A stretch of 64,000 bases of DNA from an uncultured Pseudomonadales bacterium (GTDB lineage: Bacteria > Pseudomonadota > Gammaproteobacteria > Pseudomonadales > Azotimanducaceae). The notes beneath the pieces were generated by a model that worked only from the letters and a program-made list of their open reading frames with translations, did not search any database and was not told where the DNA came from. This document shows positions 36,035-44,154 of the stretch, piece after piece (positions within the stretch are counted from its first letter, which is position 1; each line of letters opens with the position of its first letter). Location: contig OY282430.1 of the NCBI GenBank assembly GCA_958296025.1, positions 558,001 to 622,000 on the forward strand, written 5' to 3'. The translations under genes and the position numbers were made by a program.

Positions 36035-37027
36035 ATGATCATCACTCGCACCCCTTATAGAGCCAGCCTGATAGGAGGCGGAACGGATTTCCCGGCCTTT
36101 TTTCGCGAACGTGGCGGCTTGGTAATAAGTGCTGCGCTGAACAAGCATTTTTATATCAGCATGGCTCGTCGTTTTGACGACAGTATATGCTTGTCCTACT
36201 CCAAGACGGAGACGGTTCAGACCGCGGAAGACTTGGAGCATGACATAGTGCGTACGGTCCTTGCGCGGTACAACCTTCGTTCTGGATTGGAGATCGGAAT
36301 GATCGGTGAAGTCCCCGGGGGAACTGGCTTGGGATCAAGCAGCGCCGTTACCGTTGGGTTTCTGCACACGGTCCGAACCTTTTTTGGCTTGGAGTGCAGC
36401 GCGGATACGCTGGCAAAAGAGTCGGTGATTGTCGAGACTGAACTGTTGGGAAAACCCATTGGATGGCAGGATCAATTTGGGGTGGCTTTCCCCGGCTTGA
36501 AGAGGATACTGTTCAATCGAGATGATACGGTGCAAGTGGATCCGATAGAGCTGGCGGCCGAGAACCGAACGGCCCTGGAAACTCACTCCCTGCTCGTATA
36601 TACGGGCGAGACGAGAAGAGCGGAGGCGGTGTTATCAGGCCAGTCATCTAATATGGATGCCAATCAATCCGGTCTTGAGGCTATCCGCCGTATTGCGCAG
36701 GATATGATGACGGTCCTTCAAAACAGTCCGCTCGACTTGCCGTTGATGGGATCGATGCTCAATGAGAGCTGGATGATCAAGCGTACGTTTGCCGCCAACG
36801 TCGCCAATCCGGAAATCGATGAACTGTACCAGTCGGGGATCGCGTCAGGGGCGTGGGGCGGGAAATTGCTCGGTGCCGGCGGTGGCGGTTTCATGCTCTT
36901 CCTGGTGCCGGCAGAACAGCAGGCGGCCATGCTGTCCCGCATGGGAAGCCCGCCGGCGTTCCCGTTGGTGCTGGATTCGACCGGTTCGCAGCTCATATAT
37001 GAAGACGAGAGCCGCCGCGATCACTAG
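36035..37027 (+). CDS. hddA: D-glycero-alpha-D-manno-heptose-7-phosphate kinase (GHMP family)
   Basis: A 330-residue GHMP kinase. The N-terminus ITRTPYRASLIGGGTDFPAF is typical of HddA, the ATP loop is PGGTGLGSSSAV, and the C-terminal motif is GGKLLGAGGGGFMLF. It phosphorylates the anomeric position of heptose-7-phosphate, feeding HddC. It follows gmhA by 11 bases. GC content is clearly below the surrounding genes, suggesting the heptose genes arrived separately from the GT array. Confidence 0.85.
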   Translation: MIITRTPYRASLIGGGTDFPAFFRERGGLVISAALNKHFYISMARRFDDSICLSYSKTETVQTAEDLEHDIVRTVLARYNLRSGLEIGMIGEVPGGTGLGSSSAVTVGFLHTVRTFFGLECSADTLAKESVIVETELLGKPIGWQDQFGVAFPGLKRILFNRDDTVQVDPIELAAENRTALETHSLLVYTGETRRAEAVLSGQSSNMDANQSGLEAIRRIAQDMMTVLQNSPLDLPLMGSMLNESWMIKRTFAANVANPEIDELYQSGIASGAWGGKLLGAGGGGFMLFLVPAEQQAAMLSRMGSPPAFPLVLDSTGSQLIYEDESRRDH

Positions 37028-37071
37028 ACCGTCCACCCCGAATTTCTTTGCCAGCCTGACGCATCTCTCCG

Positions 37072-38208
37072 TCACTCCTTCATGTTGGCGCGCAATGTGC
37101 CTGTGCGGAGATTCGCCGTGTCGTTGCGCGGAATCTGCTGCAAGGTGCGCAGGTCCGCAGCCATGCGGTCGTGCCATTTCGCGCTGCGGAATTCCTCTCC
37201 CCGGCGTGTGGCACCCTCGCAGAGCCGCCGGTACAGATCGGGGTCGCCCAGCAACCGCTCGATGGCTGTCCGCACCGCGTCGGCGGATCGGGGCTCCACG
37301 AGCAGCCCGTTCTGTTCGTGTACGACGAGCTCCCCAACGGCGCGCCACTTGGCGGCGATGACCGGCAGCCCGCACTGGAAGGCTTCGAGGATGACACCGG
37401 GATGGCCCTCCCCCGAGTAATAGCTTGGGAACAGCAGCAAGTCGTGTTCGTTCAGAACCCGGGGTATCTCCTCTGGCTTCAGCACGCCGCCATAGGTCGC
37501 CTTGGGATGGGCCTCGAACAGAGACCAGTTCGTGTCGGACATGCCGGGCCCGAAGACGTGAAGGTGACATTCCTCGGGCAGATGGCGGCACGCATCGAGC
37601 GCCTCCCCCAGTCCCTTGGTCATGTGCAATCGGCCGACGAAGATCAGCTTCCTGACCTCCTCCCGCCCAACCATGGTGGGCACCTCAACGTTTCTCGTTC
37701 CGGGAAACCAGTGAAAATTGGGCAGGTGGTTGAAGTCCCGGTACGTCTGCCGCGTCTCGACGTACACCAACGAACAGCGCATCCAGGTCCGTTTGGCCAG
37801 CCAGCGGGCCATGGCGCTGTATTTGGCATACACCAGACTCAGGTCACCTCCGGCAGGCCTTAGCACCAGAGGTCGGTGCGCCATTCTGCAGATTGCCCAG
37901 ACGGACGACCCGAGGACGAGCGCTGAATGGGGGGCCAAGATGAGGAACGCGACCTGGCAGCGCCGAATCTTCGTCACGACTCCCCAGATGACCCGTAGGA
38001 ACCGCGCAAGCCGATTGAACTGGAATGTCCACGGGCTGATATTGGTCACATTACCCGAGGTGTCGAGGACCTCCAGGGCGAAGCCCCGCTGGCCCAATTC
38101 CCCAAGCGCCTGTGTGGTCAGCAGTTTGTGCCCGCCGATCACATTGGTGGCCGACGCCCCGGAGCCCCGCGGGGCGATGAGCAGGATCTTCGTCATCTTG
38201 ATCTGCAT
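37072..38208 (-). CDS. GT4 glycosyltransferase
   Basis: A 378-residue retaining glycosyltransferase (start ATG 38208; an ATG at 38196 is also possible). The N-terminal domain has KILLIAPRGSGASATNVIGG; the nucleotide-sugar domain has KLIFVGRLHMTKGLGEALDACR and the E-x7-E segment EGHPGVILEAFQCGLPVIA. It is the intact paralogue of the frameshifted gene at 28557-29638, and its VEPRSA tail segment is also echoed by the remnant at 27478. Acts on the cytoplasmic face on a lipid-linked glycan; donor and acceptor unknown. Confidence 0.85.
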   Translation of the reverse strand: MQIKMTKILLIAPRGSGASATNVIGGHKLLTTQALGELGQRGFALEVLDTSGNVTNISPWTFQFNRLARFLRVIWGVVTKIRRCQVAFLILAPHSALVLGSSVWAICRMAHRPLVLRPAGGDLSLVYAKYSAMARWLAKRTWMRCSLVYVETRQTYRDFNHLPNFHWFPGTRNVEVPTMVGREEVRKLIFVGRLHMTKGLGEALDACRHLPEECHLHVFGPGMSDTNWSLFEAHPKATYGGVLKPEEIPRVLNEHDLLLFPSYYSGEGHPGVILEAFQCGLPVIAAKWRAVGELVVHEQNGLLVEPRSADAVRTAIERLLGDPDLYRRLCEGATRRGEEFRSAKWHDRMAADLRTLQQIPRNDTANLRTGTLRANMKE

Positions 38209-38371
38209 TGACGGCCGAACAGGGACCGACCGACCGTCCACAAGAAACTCATATCGCTGCGTTCCGGCAACCAGATCGGGCACCAGGCCATTGGCGTGGT
38301 TTTTCCGGGCGTGAAGAGGCCGATGAGGCCGACGCGGGTTGCGAACAGCATGGCGATGTCTTGGCCGCCAG

Positions 38372-40393
38372 TCAATGCGAAGAGGTGACGGTCTCGGTCG
38401 AACCGACCCGCACCGGGGTAAAGAAACCGATTCCCCAGCTTAGGTGCATGGTTGCGAGGGCCAGCGGGAGCAGGAGGGCGGCGTGCGAACGGCGACGGAT
38501 GCCGACCGTCAGAGAGCTGAGCGCCAGGGCGAGGGCGTACGCGAGCAGCACTGTTGCTGCCGCCCAGTACGTGCCGGTCGCGGCCAGGGCCAGCGAGGCG
38601 ACAATTCCCCCCAGCAACAGCGGGCTGGCGAGATGCCGGGGCATCAGGGAGATCGGATGCCGTTGCGCCACCACCCGCTTCCATCGGCCGTAATTGAAGT
38701 ATTGCCAAGCGAGGCCCCGCAAGGTGCCGCGGGGCCGGTAGGCGACCACGAGCCCAGGATCGAACCACACCGTTTCCCCCCGCGCCCGCAGCCGCCAGTT
38801 CAGTTCGTAGTCCTCATTTCGAACGAGGGTGGGGTCCACGCCGCCCACCGCCTCCAACGCATCGCGCCGGAACGCGCCCAGGAAGACGGTGTCGACGGGC
38901 CCCTCCGGGCCGCCCAGTCGGTAGCGGGCGCCGCCAGCCCCTAGGGGAGTGGTCATCGCCATCGCCACCGCGCGCCCGAAGAGCGTGGCGCCGACCGGCC
39001 GTTGCCGGCCGCCGACATTAGCCGCCCCCGTCCTTTGCAACGTGCTCACCGCACGGCGCAGGTATCCGGGTGGGAACACCGTATGGGCGTCGCACCGCAC
39101 GATGATCTCTCCGGTCGCCGCCCCCTGTGCCGCGCACAACCCGAAGCCGGCGGTCTGTTCCGGATTGGGAACCAGTTTCACCGTCGGGTACAGCCGCCGA
39201 ACCAGGTCGGACGTGGCCGCGGTGTCGGACCCGTCGGCGACGATCACCTCCACCGAACCCCTGTAGTCCTGAGACAACACCGAGTCGAGCGCCGCCCCGA
39301 TGGTCGCCTCGGCGTTCCGTGCCGGGATGAGAACCGACATCGACGGCAAAGCACTGGTGACGGTGCGAGAAGACCTCCGGCGCACTGTCGATTCCCCCTT
39401 GGTCCGCACCGGGGTAAAGAAACCGATTCCCCAGCTTAGGTGCATGGTTGCGAGGGTCAGCGGGAGCAGGAGGGCGGCGTGCGAACGGCGACGGATGCCG
39501 ACCGTCAGAGAGCTGAGCGCCAGGGTGAGGGCGTACGCGAGCAGCACTGTTGCTGCCGCCCAGTACGTGCCGGTCGCGGCCAGGGCCAGCGAGGCGACAA
39601 TTCCCCCCAGCAACAGCGGGCTGGCGAGATGCCGGGGCATCAGGGAGATCGGATGCCGTTGCGCCACCACCCGCTTCCATCGGCCGTAATTGAAGTATTG
39701 CCAAGCGAGGCCCCGCAAGGTGCCGCGGGGCCGGTAGGCGACCACGAGCCCAGGATCGAACCACACCGTTTCCCCCCGCGCCCGCAGCCGCCAGTTTAGT
39801 TCGTAGTCCTCGGCCCCCCCAAGGGTGGGGTCCACGCCGCCCACCGCCTCCAACGCATCGCGCCGGAACGCGCCCAGGAAGACGGTGTCGACGGGCCCCT
39901 CCGGGCCGCCCAGTCGGTAGCGGGCGCCGCCAGCCCCTAGGGGAGTGGTCATCGCCATCGCCACCGCGCGCCCGAAGAGCGTGGCGCCGACCGGCCGTTG
40001 CCGGCCGCCGACATTGGCAGCCCCCGTCCTTTGCAACGTGCTCACCGCACGGCGCAGATATCCGGGTGGGAACACCGTATGGGCGTCGCACCGCACGATG
40101 ATCTCTCCGGTCGCCGCCCCGTGCGCTGCGTGGATTCCGGTCGTGATGATCTGTTCCGGATTGGGAACCAGTTTCACCGTCGGGTACAGCCGCCGAACCA
40201 GGTCGGACGTGGCCGCGGTGTCGGACCCGTCGGCGACGATCACCTCCACCGAACCCCTGTAGTCCTGAGACAACACCGAGTCGAGCGCCGCCCCGATGGT
40301 CGCCTCGGCGTTCCGAGCCGGGATGAGAACCGACACCGACGGCAAGGGAGTCGCAGTGGTTGACTGCGGGATGAGAATAGGACTCTCCTTCAT
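38372..40393 (-). CDS. Fused tandem GT2 glycosyltransferase (two near-identical domains)
   Basis: A 673-residue protein from ATG 40393 (a TTG at 40408 is also open). Two 332-residue units follow head to tail, each a GT2 domain (IPARNAEATIGAALDSVLSQ, EVIVADGSDTAA, the metal motif VRCDAHTVFPPG, the base region EDYELNWRLRARG) plus a C-terminal membrane segment pair ending LSWGIGFFTPVR. The halves differ mainly in two clusters: residues 82-91 versus 414-423 (IITTGIHAAH / TAGFGLCAAQ) and 192-194 versus 524-526 (GGA / VRN), both near the predicted active site. It may add two different sugars, or one sugar to two positions, in sequence. Similar to ExoA-type enzymes. Confidence 0.88.
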   Translation of the reverse strand: MKESPILIPQSTTATPLPSVSVLIPARNAEATIGAALDSVLSQDYRGSVEVIVADGSDTAATSDLVRRLYPTVKLVPNPEQIITTGIHAAHGAATGEIIVRCDAHTVFPPGYLRRAVSTLQRTGAANVGGRQRPVGATLFGRAVAMAMTTPLGAGGARYRLGGPEGPVDTVFLGAFRRDALEAVGGVDPTLGGAEDYELNWRLRARGETVWFDPGLVVAYRPRGTLRGLAWQYFNYGRWKRVVAQRHPISLMPRHLASPLLLGGIVASLALAATGTYWAAATVLLAYALTLALSSLTVGIRRRSHAALLLPLTLATMHLSWGIGFFTPVRTKGESTVRRRSSRTVTSALPSMSVLIPARNAEATIGAALDSVLSQDYRGSVEVIVADGSDTAATSDLVRRLYPTVKLVPNPEQTAGFGLCAAQGAATGEIIVRCDAHTVFPPGYLRRAVSTLQRTGAANVGGRQRPVGATLFGRAVAMAMTTPLGAGGARYRLGGPEGPVDTVFLGAFRRDALEAVGGVDPTLVRNEDYELNWRLRARGETVWFDPGLVVAYRPRGTLRGLAWQYFNYGRWKRVVAQRHPISLMPRHLASPLLLGGIVASLALAATGTYWAAATVLLAYALALALSSLTVGIRRRSHAALLLPLALATMHLSWGIGFFTPVRVGSTETVTSSH
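38408..39350 (-). repeat. 996-bp direct repeat inside the fused GT2 gene, unit B
   Basis: Aligns with 39404-40346 at an offset of exactly 996 bases (332 codons). Identity is nearly complete except for two short diverged patches. Confidence 0.9.
39404..40346 (-). repeat. 996-bp direct repeat inside the fused GT2 gene, unit A
   Basis: First-translated copy of the unit. One diverged patch contains a C7 tract (39814-39820). Confidence 0.9.
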
Positions 40394-40719
40394 GTCTCGT
40401 GACCTCAACCGATCCGGCTGCCGTCGCGAGCACTCAGTTTATCACCAAGCAACACCTTGGACCAACCGACCGCGACTCGGACCGAAACCGAACCGCTGCT
40501 CTGGACTTTGGCGGCAGGTGCATTGCGAAGCGTCCGCTCCCCGACTATCCCATCGCCCGCATCAGAACCGGGCAGTTCATCCCCGACGGAGGCAAGATCT
40601 GGAAAGTGGAGTTCCCCGTCCGCGCGGGCTGGGGCGAGGCCGCTGCCCGATCCGCGCCCCGGGCCGGGCGCACGGCCGCTGATTGTCTCCGGGGCGGGAG
40701 TGCTGTAGAATTTCTGGCC
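40394..40719 (+). other. Remnant stretch with RIRTGQ tail module
   Basis: No complete gene. 40494-40620 is a 127-base copy of the 3' module found inside the SGNH gene at 43463-43589, encoding FGGRCIAKRPLPDYPIARIR and then TGQF. It probably marks the former end of another gene that carried this tail. Confidence 0.6.
40494..40620 (+). repeat. RIRTGQ tail module, copy 1
   Basis: A 127-base match to 43463-43589 with no length difference. A more diverged version lies on the minus strand at 45423-45545. Confidence 0.8.
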
Positions 40720-40737
40720 ATGAGCGAAGCCCTCGCC
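40692..40737 (+). repeat. Dispersed DUF1640-head repeat, copy 2
   Basis: GGGAGTGCTGTAGAAT followed by a DUF1640 start codon. TAGAAT preceded by TGCTG could be an extended -10 box giving an almost leaderless transcript. Confidence 0.65.
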
Positions 40738-41009
40738 TTCGACAGCCATCAATTCGTCAAGCACCTGACGGACAGCGGCTTCACCGAGGAGCAGGCTGAG
40801 GCCTTGGCGACGGAGCAGGTTGCCCTGCTCAACGGCAACTTGGCGACCAAGGCCGAGCTGCCCTCGTGCAGCGGGAGATTGAAGCCTTGCAGCAGGAGAC
40901 CAAGGCCGCTATTGAAGGCCTCAAATCCGACCTGCTGAAATGGCTGTTTGGCGCTCTGATTGCCCAAGGCGGGCTGATTGTCGCGCTGATGAAGTTGTTG
41001 ACGCTATGA
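40720..41009 (+). pseudogene. DUF1640 (CCDC90-like) coiled-coil protein, frameshifted
   Basis: The head MSEALAFDSHQFVKHLTDSG with FTEEQAEALATEQ is typical of DUF1640 proteins. After NLATKAEL the frame breaks near 40860. In the next frame the expected coiled coil (REIEALQQETKAAIEGLKSD) and the C-terminal membrane anchor (LLKWLFGALIAQGGLIVALM) continue to a TGA at 41007-41009 that overlaps the next gene's ATG. One missing or extra base therefore separates it from an intact gene of about 96 residues. DUF1640 genes are often multicopy; their bacterial role is not established. Confidence 0.72.
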
Positions 41010-41914
41010 CAGCCATGCCCCCGCAAAAGAGCCTCGACAGCACGGTTAGTGTCTATGGTTACCTCTGTCTGTATCTGAAAGTGCTTTTCCTCAGCGCTCT
41101 CTGCGCCGCCGCCCCGCGGACATTCCAGGCGCTGAGCAGGGAAGACTACTGGATGGAGTATCTCACCGCGGCATGGTTTCTCCTGGCGGGCTTCTTGTTG
41201 TTCGTCACGGCCTTGGCGGAGCGGCACTTCTTCCGGCGCGGCGCCTATATTCTCGGCGGCATGGCGATGGTGTTCGCCGCCGGCGAGGAAATCAGTTGGG
41301 GGCAGCGCATCTTCGGGTTTGCGATGCCCGATTGGCTGATGCGCGTGAATGATCAGGGAGAATTCAATGTCCACAATATCATCAATGGATTGTTCGACAT
41401 TATCTACCTGAATGGTGCGCTGATCCTATGCATGGTGACCAGCGCGGCTTTCTTTTGCCGGAAGGACAGGCTCTTCGGGATTCCGTTGCCTTCAATTCCG
41501 CTGATGCTGGGCTTTCTGCTGACGCTCTCCTATGACACGGGAATAAATCGCGAGATCGGAATATTCTCGGGCGTCGAGTTCGCGGAATACATTACGGGCC
41601 TCAGAAGATCCTTCGGACTCATTTTGGTCGAGGAGAAGGGGCTGCTGCTGCTCTTTCTCATCTTCACCCTGCTTTCGGGGCAGGTCAGGTTGGCCATTGC
41701 TTCCGCTGCAACTCTGGCGCTCGTTCTGGCTCTCACGTACGTGAACTTCCATAGCAACGTCAGTACGGGAAGCCTGTATGAGATGCGCGAGTATCTGTTC
41801 GGCGTCGGCTGTCTTTTCTATTGCCTGGAGCTCCTGCTGGCTCAGGGACGGCTGGCGGCAATCTCACGGACGTCAATTCAGCGGCCGAGTGAACCGGTCA
41901 ACCACGATGTCTAA
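41006..41914 (+). CDS. Polytopic membrane protein of the polysaccharide locus
   Basis: A 302-residue protein with about eight hydrophobic segments, no family I can name. Notable stretches are LSREDYWMEYLTAAWFLLAG, GGMAMVFAAGEEISWGQRIF and EMREYLFGVGCLFYCLELLL. It overlaps the DUF1640 stop (ATGA) and the SGNH gene start (eight bases), so the three are coupled. A truncated copy of its N-terminus lies at 32034 and a fragment of its C-terminus at 51769, so it belongs to a repeatedly duplicated cassette. The GEEISWGQR motif with acidic residues in the membrane could be catalytic, but that is a guess. Confidence 0.7.
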   Translation: MTAMPPQKSLDSTVSVYGYLCLYLKVLFLSALCAAAPRTFQALSREDYWMEYLTAAWFLLAGFLLFVTALAERHFFRRGAYILGGMAMVFAAGEEISWGQRIFGFAMPDWLMRVNDQGEFNVHNIINGLFDIIYLNGALILCMVTSAAFFCRKDRLFGIPLPSIPLMLGFLLTLSYDTGINREIGIFSGVEFAEYITGLRRSFGLILVEEKGLLLLFLIFTLLSGQVRLAIASAATLALVLALTYVNFHSNVSTGSLYEMREYLFGVGCLFYCLELLLAQGRLAAISRTSIQRPSEPVNHDV

Positions 41915-43658
41915 CGCGAAAACTCACGACGTAAAGCCGCATCCATCCGTTGCCGGGCACATCCCCCCTGCTCCAGGGCGCATCCGCCGTGCGCTGCGCC
42001 TGGTCGGCTGGAACGCGCTGTTTCTCTTGGCGGGCCTGGCTCTGATTGGAGTCGTCAGTGAAGCGTACTTCCGGCTGCGGGCGCCCTTCGTGGAGAACGA
42101 ACTTCCCCACGCCCGGCATGCAACTGTAGGGGGAATATTCAAACCCAATGCGGAGGTGCGTTATACGAACGGCCTCGACTTCTGGACCATCTCGCGCACG
42201 AACAGCCTAGGATTCCCCGACCGCGAACCCATCGGCCTCGAGCGGGCCGCGGCAAGCTGCCACATCGCGGTGATCGGCGATTCCTATGTGGAAGCGCTTC
42301 AGGTGTCCATCGCCGACAAATTTCACGTTCGGCTGGAGGAACTCGCCGCCCAGCAGCTGCGCCATCTGGACGTCACGACCTCGGCGTTCGGGATCTCCGG
42401 CACCAGCCAAGTCAGCCAACTGCCGTACTACGACGAATTCGCGCGGTATCTGCGGCCCGCTCTGCTGGTGCTCGTCTTCGTTGACAACGACTTCATGGAC
42501 AATGCGCCAATCCTGGCTGGGTTGCACCAGGGAGTGGATCCGGACCGACTCATGCGTGTTTCCGCGACACGAGGCGCGGATGGGAGCATTACTCTGCGCC
42601 CGCCCTATCCCGGTGCGGCAGTCCCGATGGCCGCGATGCCTCATCCGCCTTGGCATGCGCGCGCCGCGGACCACCTCACCGGCGTGTCTCCCTTCGCGAA
42701 CTGGCTGGATGCCAAGAGGCGCACTTCTTCCTCGGACGACACCGATCCCGAACTGATCGCCCAGGTGGCGCTGCTGAGCCGGCGCTCCCCCCGCTACGCC
42801 GCGCTGCTCGATGGGTGGCGGCCAACGACGCGGGAAGGCATCAAGCGTCCGTTCCTTTACGCACAGGATCTGCCTGCCGTTTATGAGGACGCACTGGACT
42901 TCACGGCCTTCGCGCTGGACCAATTCAGGGAGCGCGCGGACCGCGACGGCGCCGCATTGGTCATTCTGCCCACGCAATACATGGGCACCCGAGGCGACCT
43001 CGGATTCGACCGCCTGACCGCTCTGGCCGAATCGCGGGGCATTCCCGTCATCGACTACAACGACCACGTCCTCCGCCAAGGCGCCGTGCCCTGGAGGGAT
43101 GCGGCATGGGCGCACGACGGCCACTGGAATGTGGCTGGTCATCAATGGGCGGCGGAAGCCCTGCTTGAGTACCTGGTGCGGAACCGGGCGATCTGCACGA
43201 CGCGAAAGCGCCCGACCTCGTCGCCGCGTCCTTCCTGGCTGACGGACTATGAGTCCATCGCGTCCGGCGAACCGGCGGCCCGCTCCGACTTCGACATCTA
43301 TCTTCGTGAGAACAAGGTGGCCTACCTCAAGTCGCCGTGCAGCGCGGCGGATGTGCGAGCGCGGTTCTTTCTGCATGTCGTCCCAGAAGACTTGGAGGAC
43401 CTGCCGGCACACCGTCGGCAGCTTGGCTTCGACAATCTGGATTTCCACTATGACGGATTCGCCGCTCTGGGCTTTGGCGGCAGGTGCATTGCGCAGCGTC
43501 CGCTCCCCGACTATCCCATCGTCCGCATCAGAACCGGGCAGTTCACGCCCGAAGATGACCAGATGATCTGGCAGACCGAGTTCCCCGTCGGCGCTACAGC
43601 CGCTGGAGATCGACCCCACCGGGGTGGGACGCCCGGTCGAGCACACCTTTCACGTTGA
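41907..43658 (+). CDS. SGNH/GDSL-like membrane-anchored esterase or acyltransferase
   Basis: A 583-residue protein. Residues about 30-52 form a single N-terminal membrane anchor (WNALFLLAGLALIGVV). The block I motif is HIAVIGDSYVEALQ (GDS), a later block has VFVDNDFMDN, and the C-terminal catalytic pair is AHDGHWNVAGHQ (D-x-x-H as in SGNH enzymes). This matches AlgJ/DltD-like SGNH domains of polysaccharide loci, probably adding or removing acetyl groups in the periplasm. The last 120 residues add a separate module with GGRCIAQRPLPDYPIVRIR and TGQF, also found as fragments elsewhere. The start ATG 41907 overlaps the upstream gene. A paralogue lies at 50480-51776. Confidence 0.8.
   Translation: MSNAKTHDVKPHPSVAGHIPPAPGRIRRALRLVGWNALFLLAGLALIGVVSEAYFRLRAPFVENELPHARHATVGGIFKPNAEVRYTNGLDFWTISRTNSLGFPDREPIGLERAAASCHIAVIGDSYVEALQVSIADKFHVRLEELAAQQLRHLDVTTSAFGISGTSQVSQLPYYDEFARYLRPALLVLVFVDNDFMDNAPILAGLHQGVDPDRLMRVSATRGADGSITLRPPYPGAAVPMAAMPHPPWHARAADHLTGVSPFANWLDAKRRTSSSDDTDPELIAQVALLSRRSPRYAALLDGWRPTTREGIKRPFLYAQDLPAVYEDALDFTAFALDQFRERADRDGAALVILPTQYMGTRGDLGFDRLTALAESRGIPVIDYNDHVLRQGAVPWRDAAWAHDGHWNVAGHQWAAEALLEYLVRNRAICTTRKRPTSSPRPSWLTDYESIASGEPAARSDFDIYLRENKVAYLKSPCSAADVRARFFLHVVPEDLEDLPAHRRQLGFDNLDFHYDGFAALGFGGRCIAQRPLPDYPIVRIRTGQFTPEDDQMIWQTEFPVGATAAGDRPHRGGTPGRAHLSR
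43463..43589 (+). repeat. RIRTGQ tail module, copy 2 (inside SGNH gene)
   Basis: Equal-length match to 40494-40620. Confidence 0.8.
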
Positions 43659-43796
43659 TGGCGGATCCCTGCGCGTCGCGCAGAAGGGCCGTAACCCCGG
43701 GCCCAGCCCCCGGCGACGAACTGGTCATGGGCGATTGCCAGAAGCCTGGGCCATCGACTAGAGTGGCCGAGTGGTTCGAGCGGGCGGTTGCGTTTA

Positions 43797-44030
43797 TGGC
43801 TTGGCGGCGGCGTTCGGGAACCGCCCACCGTCCACCGGCTCGATGTTGAACAGGCTCAGGAACGCCAGCGCCATGGGAGGAAAGGCGCAAAGCCCACCAT
43901 TTGCCCGCCGCCGGGGCTCAGCAGGCCCTCCCCGGCGGCCACCAAAGGCGCGTACTGGCCAGTCCCGATTTTCGGACGTACCGTACCAATAGAGTGGCTG
44001 TTTTCAAGCATTGCCCTCGAAAATCCCTCG
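43797..44030 (-). pseudogene. Membrane-protein C-terminal remnant
   Basis: Two consecutive frames give TGQYAPLVAAGEGLLSPGGG-QMVGFAPFLP and then MALAFLSLFNIEPVDGGRFP ending at a TAA. The order is protein-like and suggests the last 60 residues of a polytopic transporter or glycosyltransferase with a frameshift. Family not recognised. Confidence 0.4.
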
Positions 44031-44091
44031 TCGTGCGGATTGAACCGTCGGACAACTCGGCAATCAGCTCCACGCAACTGGGTGGACAAAG

Positions 44092-44142
44092 GGGCGGGAG
44101 TGCTGTAGGGTCATCGCTGTCCAGGAGCGAAGAAGCCTCGCC
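44092..44142 (+). repeat. Dispersed DUF1640-head repeat, copy 3 (decayed)
   Basis: GGGCGGGAGTGCTGTAGGGT, then GTCCAGGAGCGAAGAAGCCTC where copies 1 and 2 have GTCCATGAGCGA: the ATG has become AGG. Confidence 0.6.
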
Positions 44143-44154
44143 TTCAACGATGTA

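Larger units (their letters stand above)
43659..44154. other. Decayed stretch between SGNH and deacetylase genes
   Basis: No intact gene. The minus strand carries membrane-protein-like pieces in two frames (TGQYAPLVAAGEGLLSPGGG, then MALAFLSLFNIEPVDGG ending near 43797), shifted by one base at about 43873. At 44092-44142 lies the third DUF1640-head repeat, with a broken start codon. Confidence 0.5.

Noticed and set aside
39018..40433. 471-codon minus-strand frame overlapping the fused GT2 gene
   Set aside because: It is an alternative frame of the same repeat and lacks GT or other motifs.
43757..43800. Possible tRNA 5' half (GAGTGGCCGAGTGGTTCGAGC resembles a tRNA-Ser/Leu D-arm, read without its first base)
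   Set aside because: I could not find a matching acceptor stem, anticodon arm or T-arm downstream; the stretch is within decayed coding sequence.
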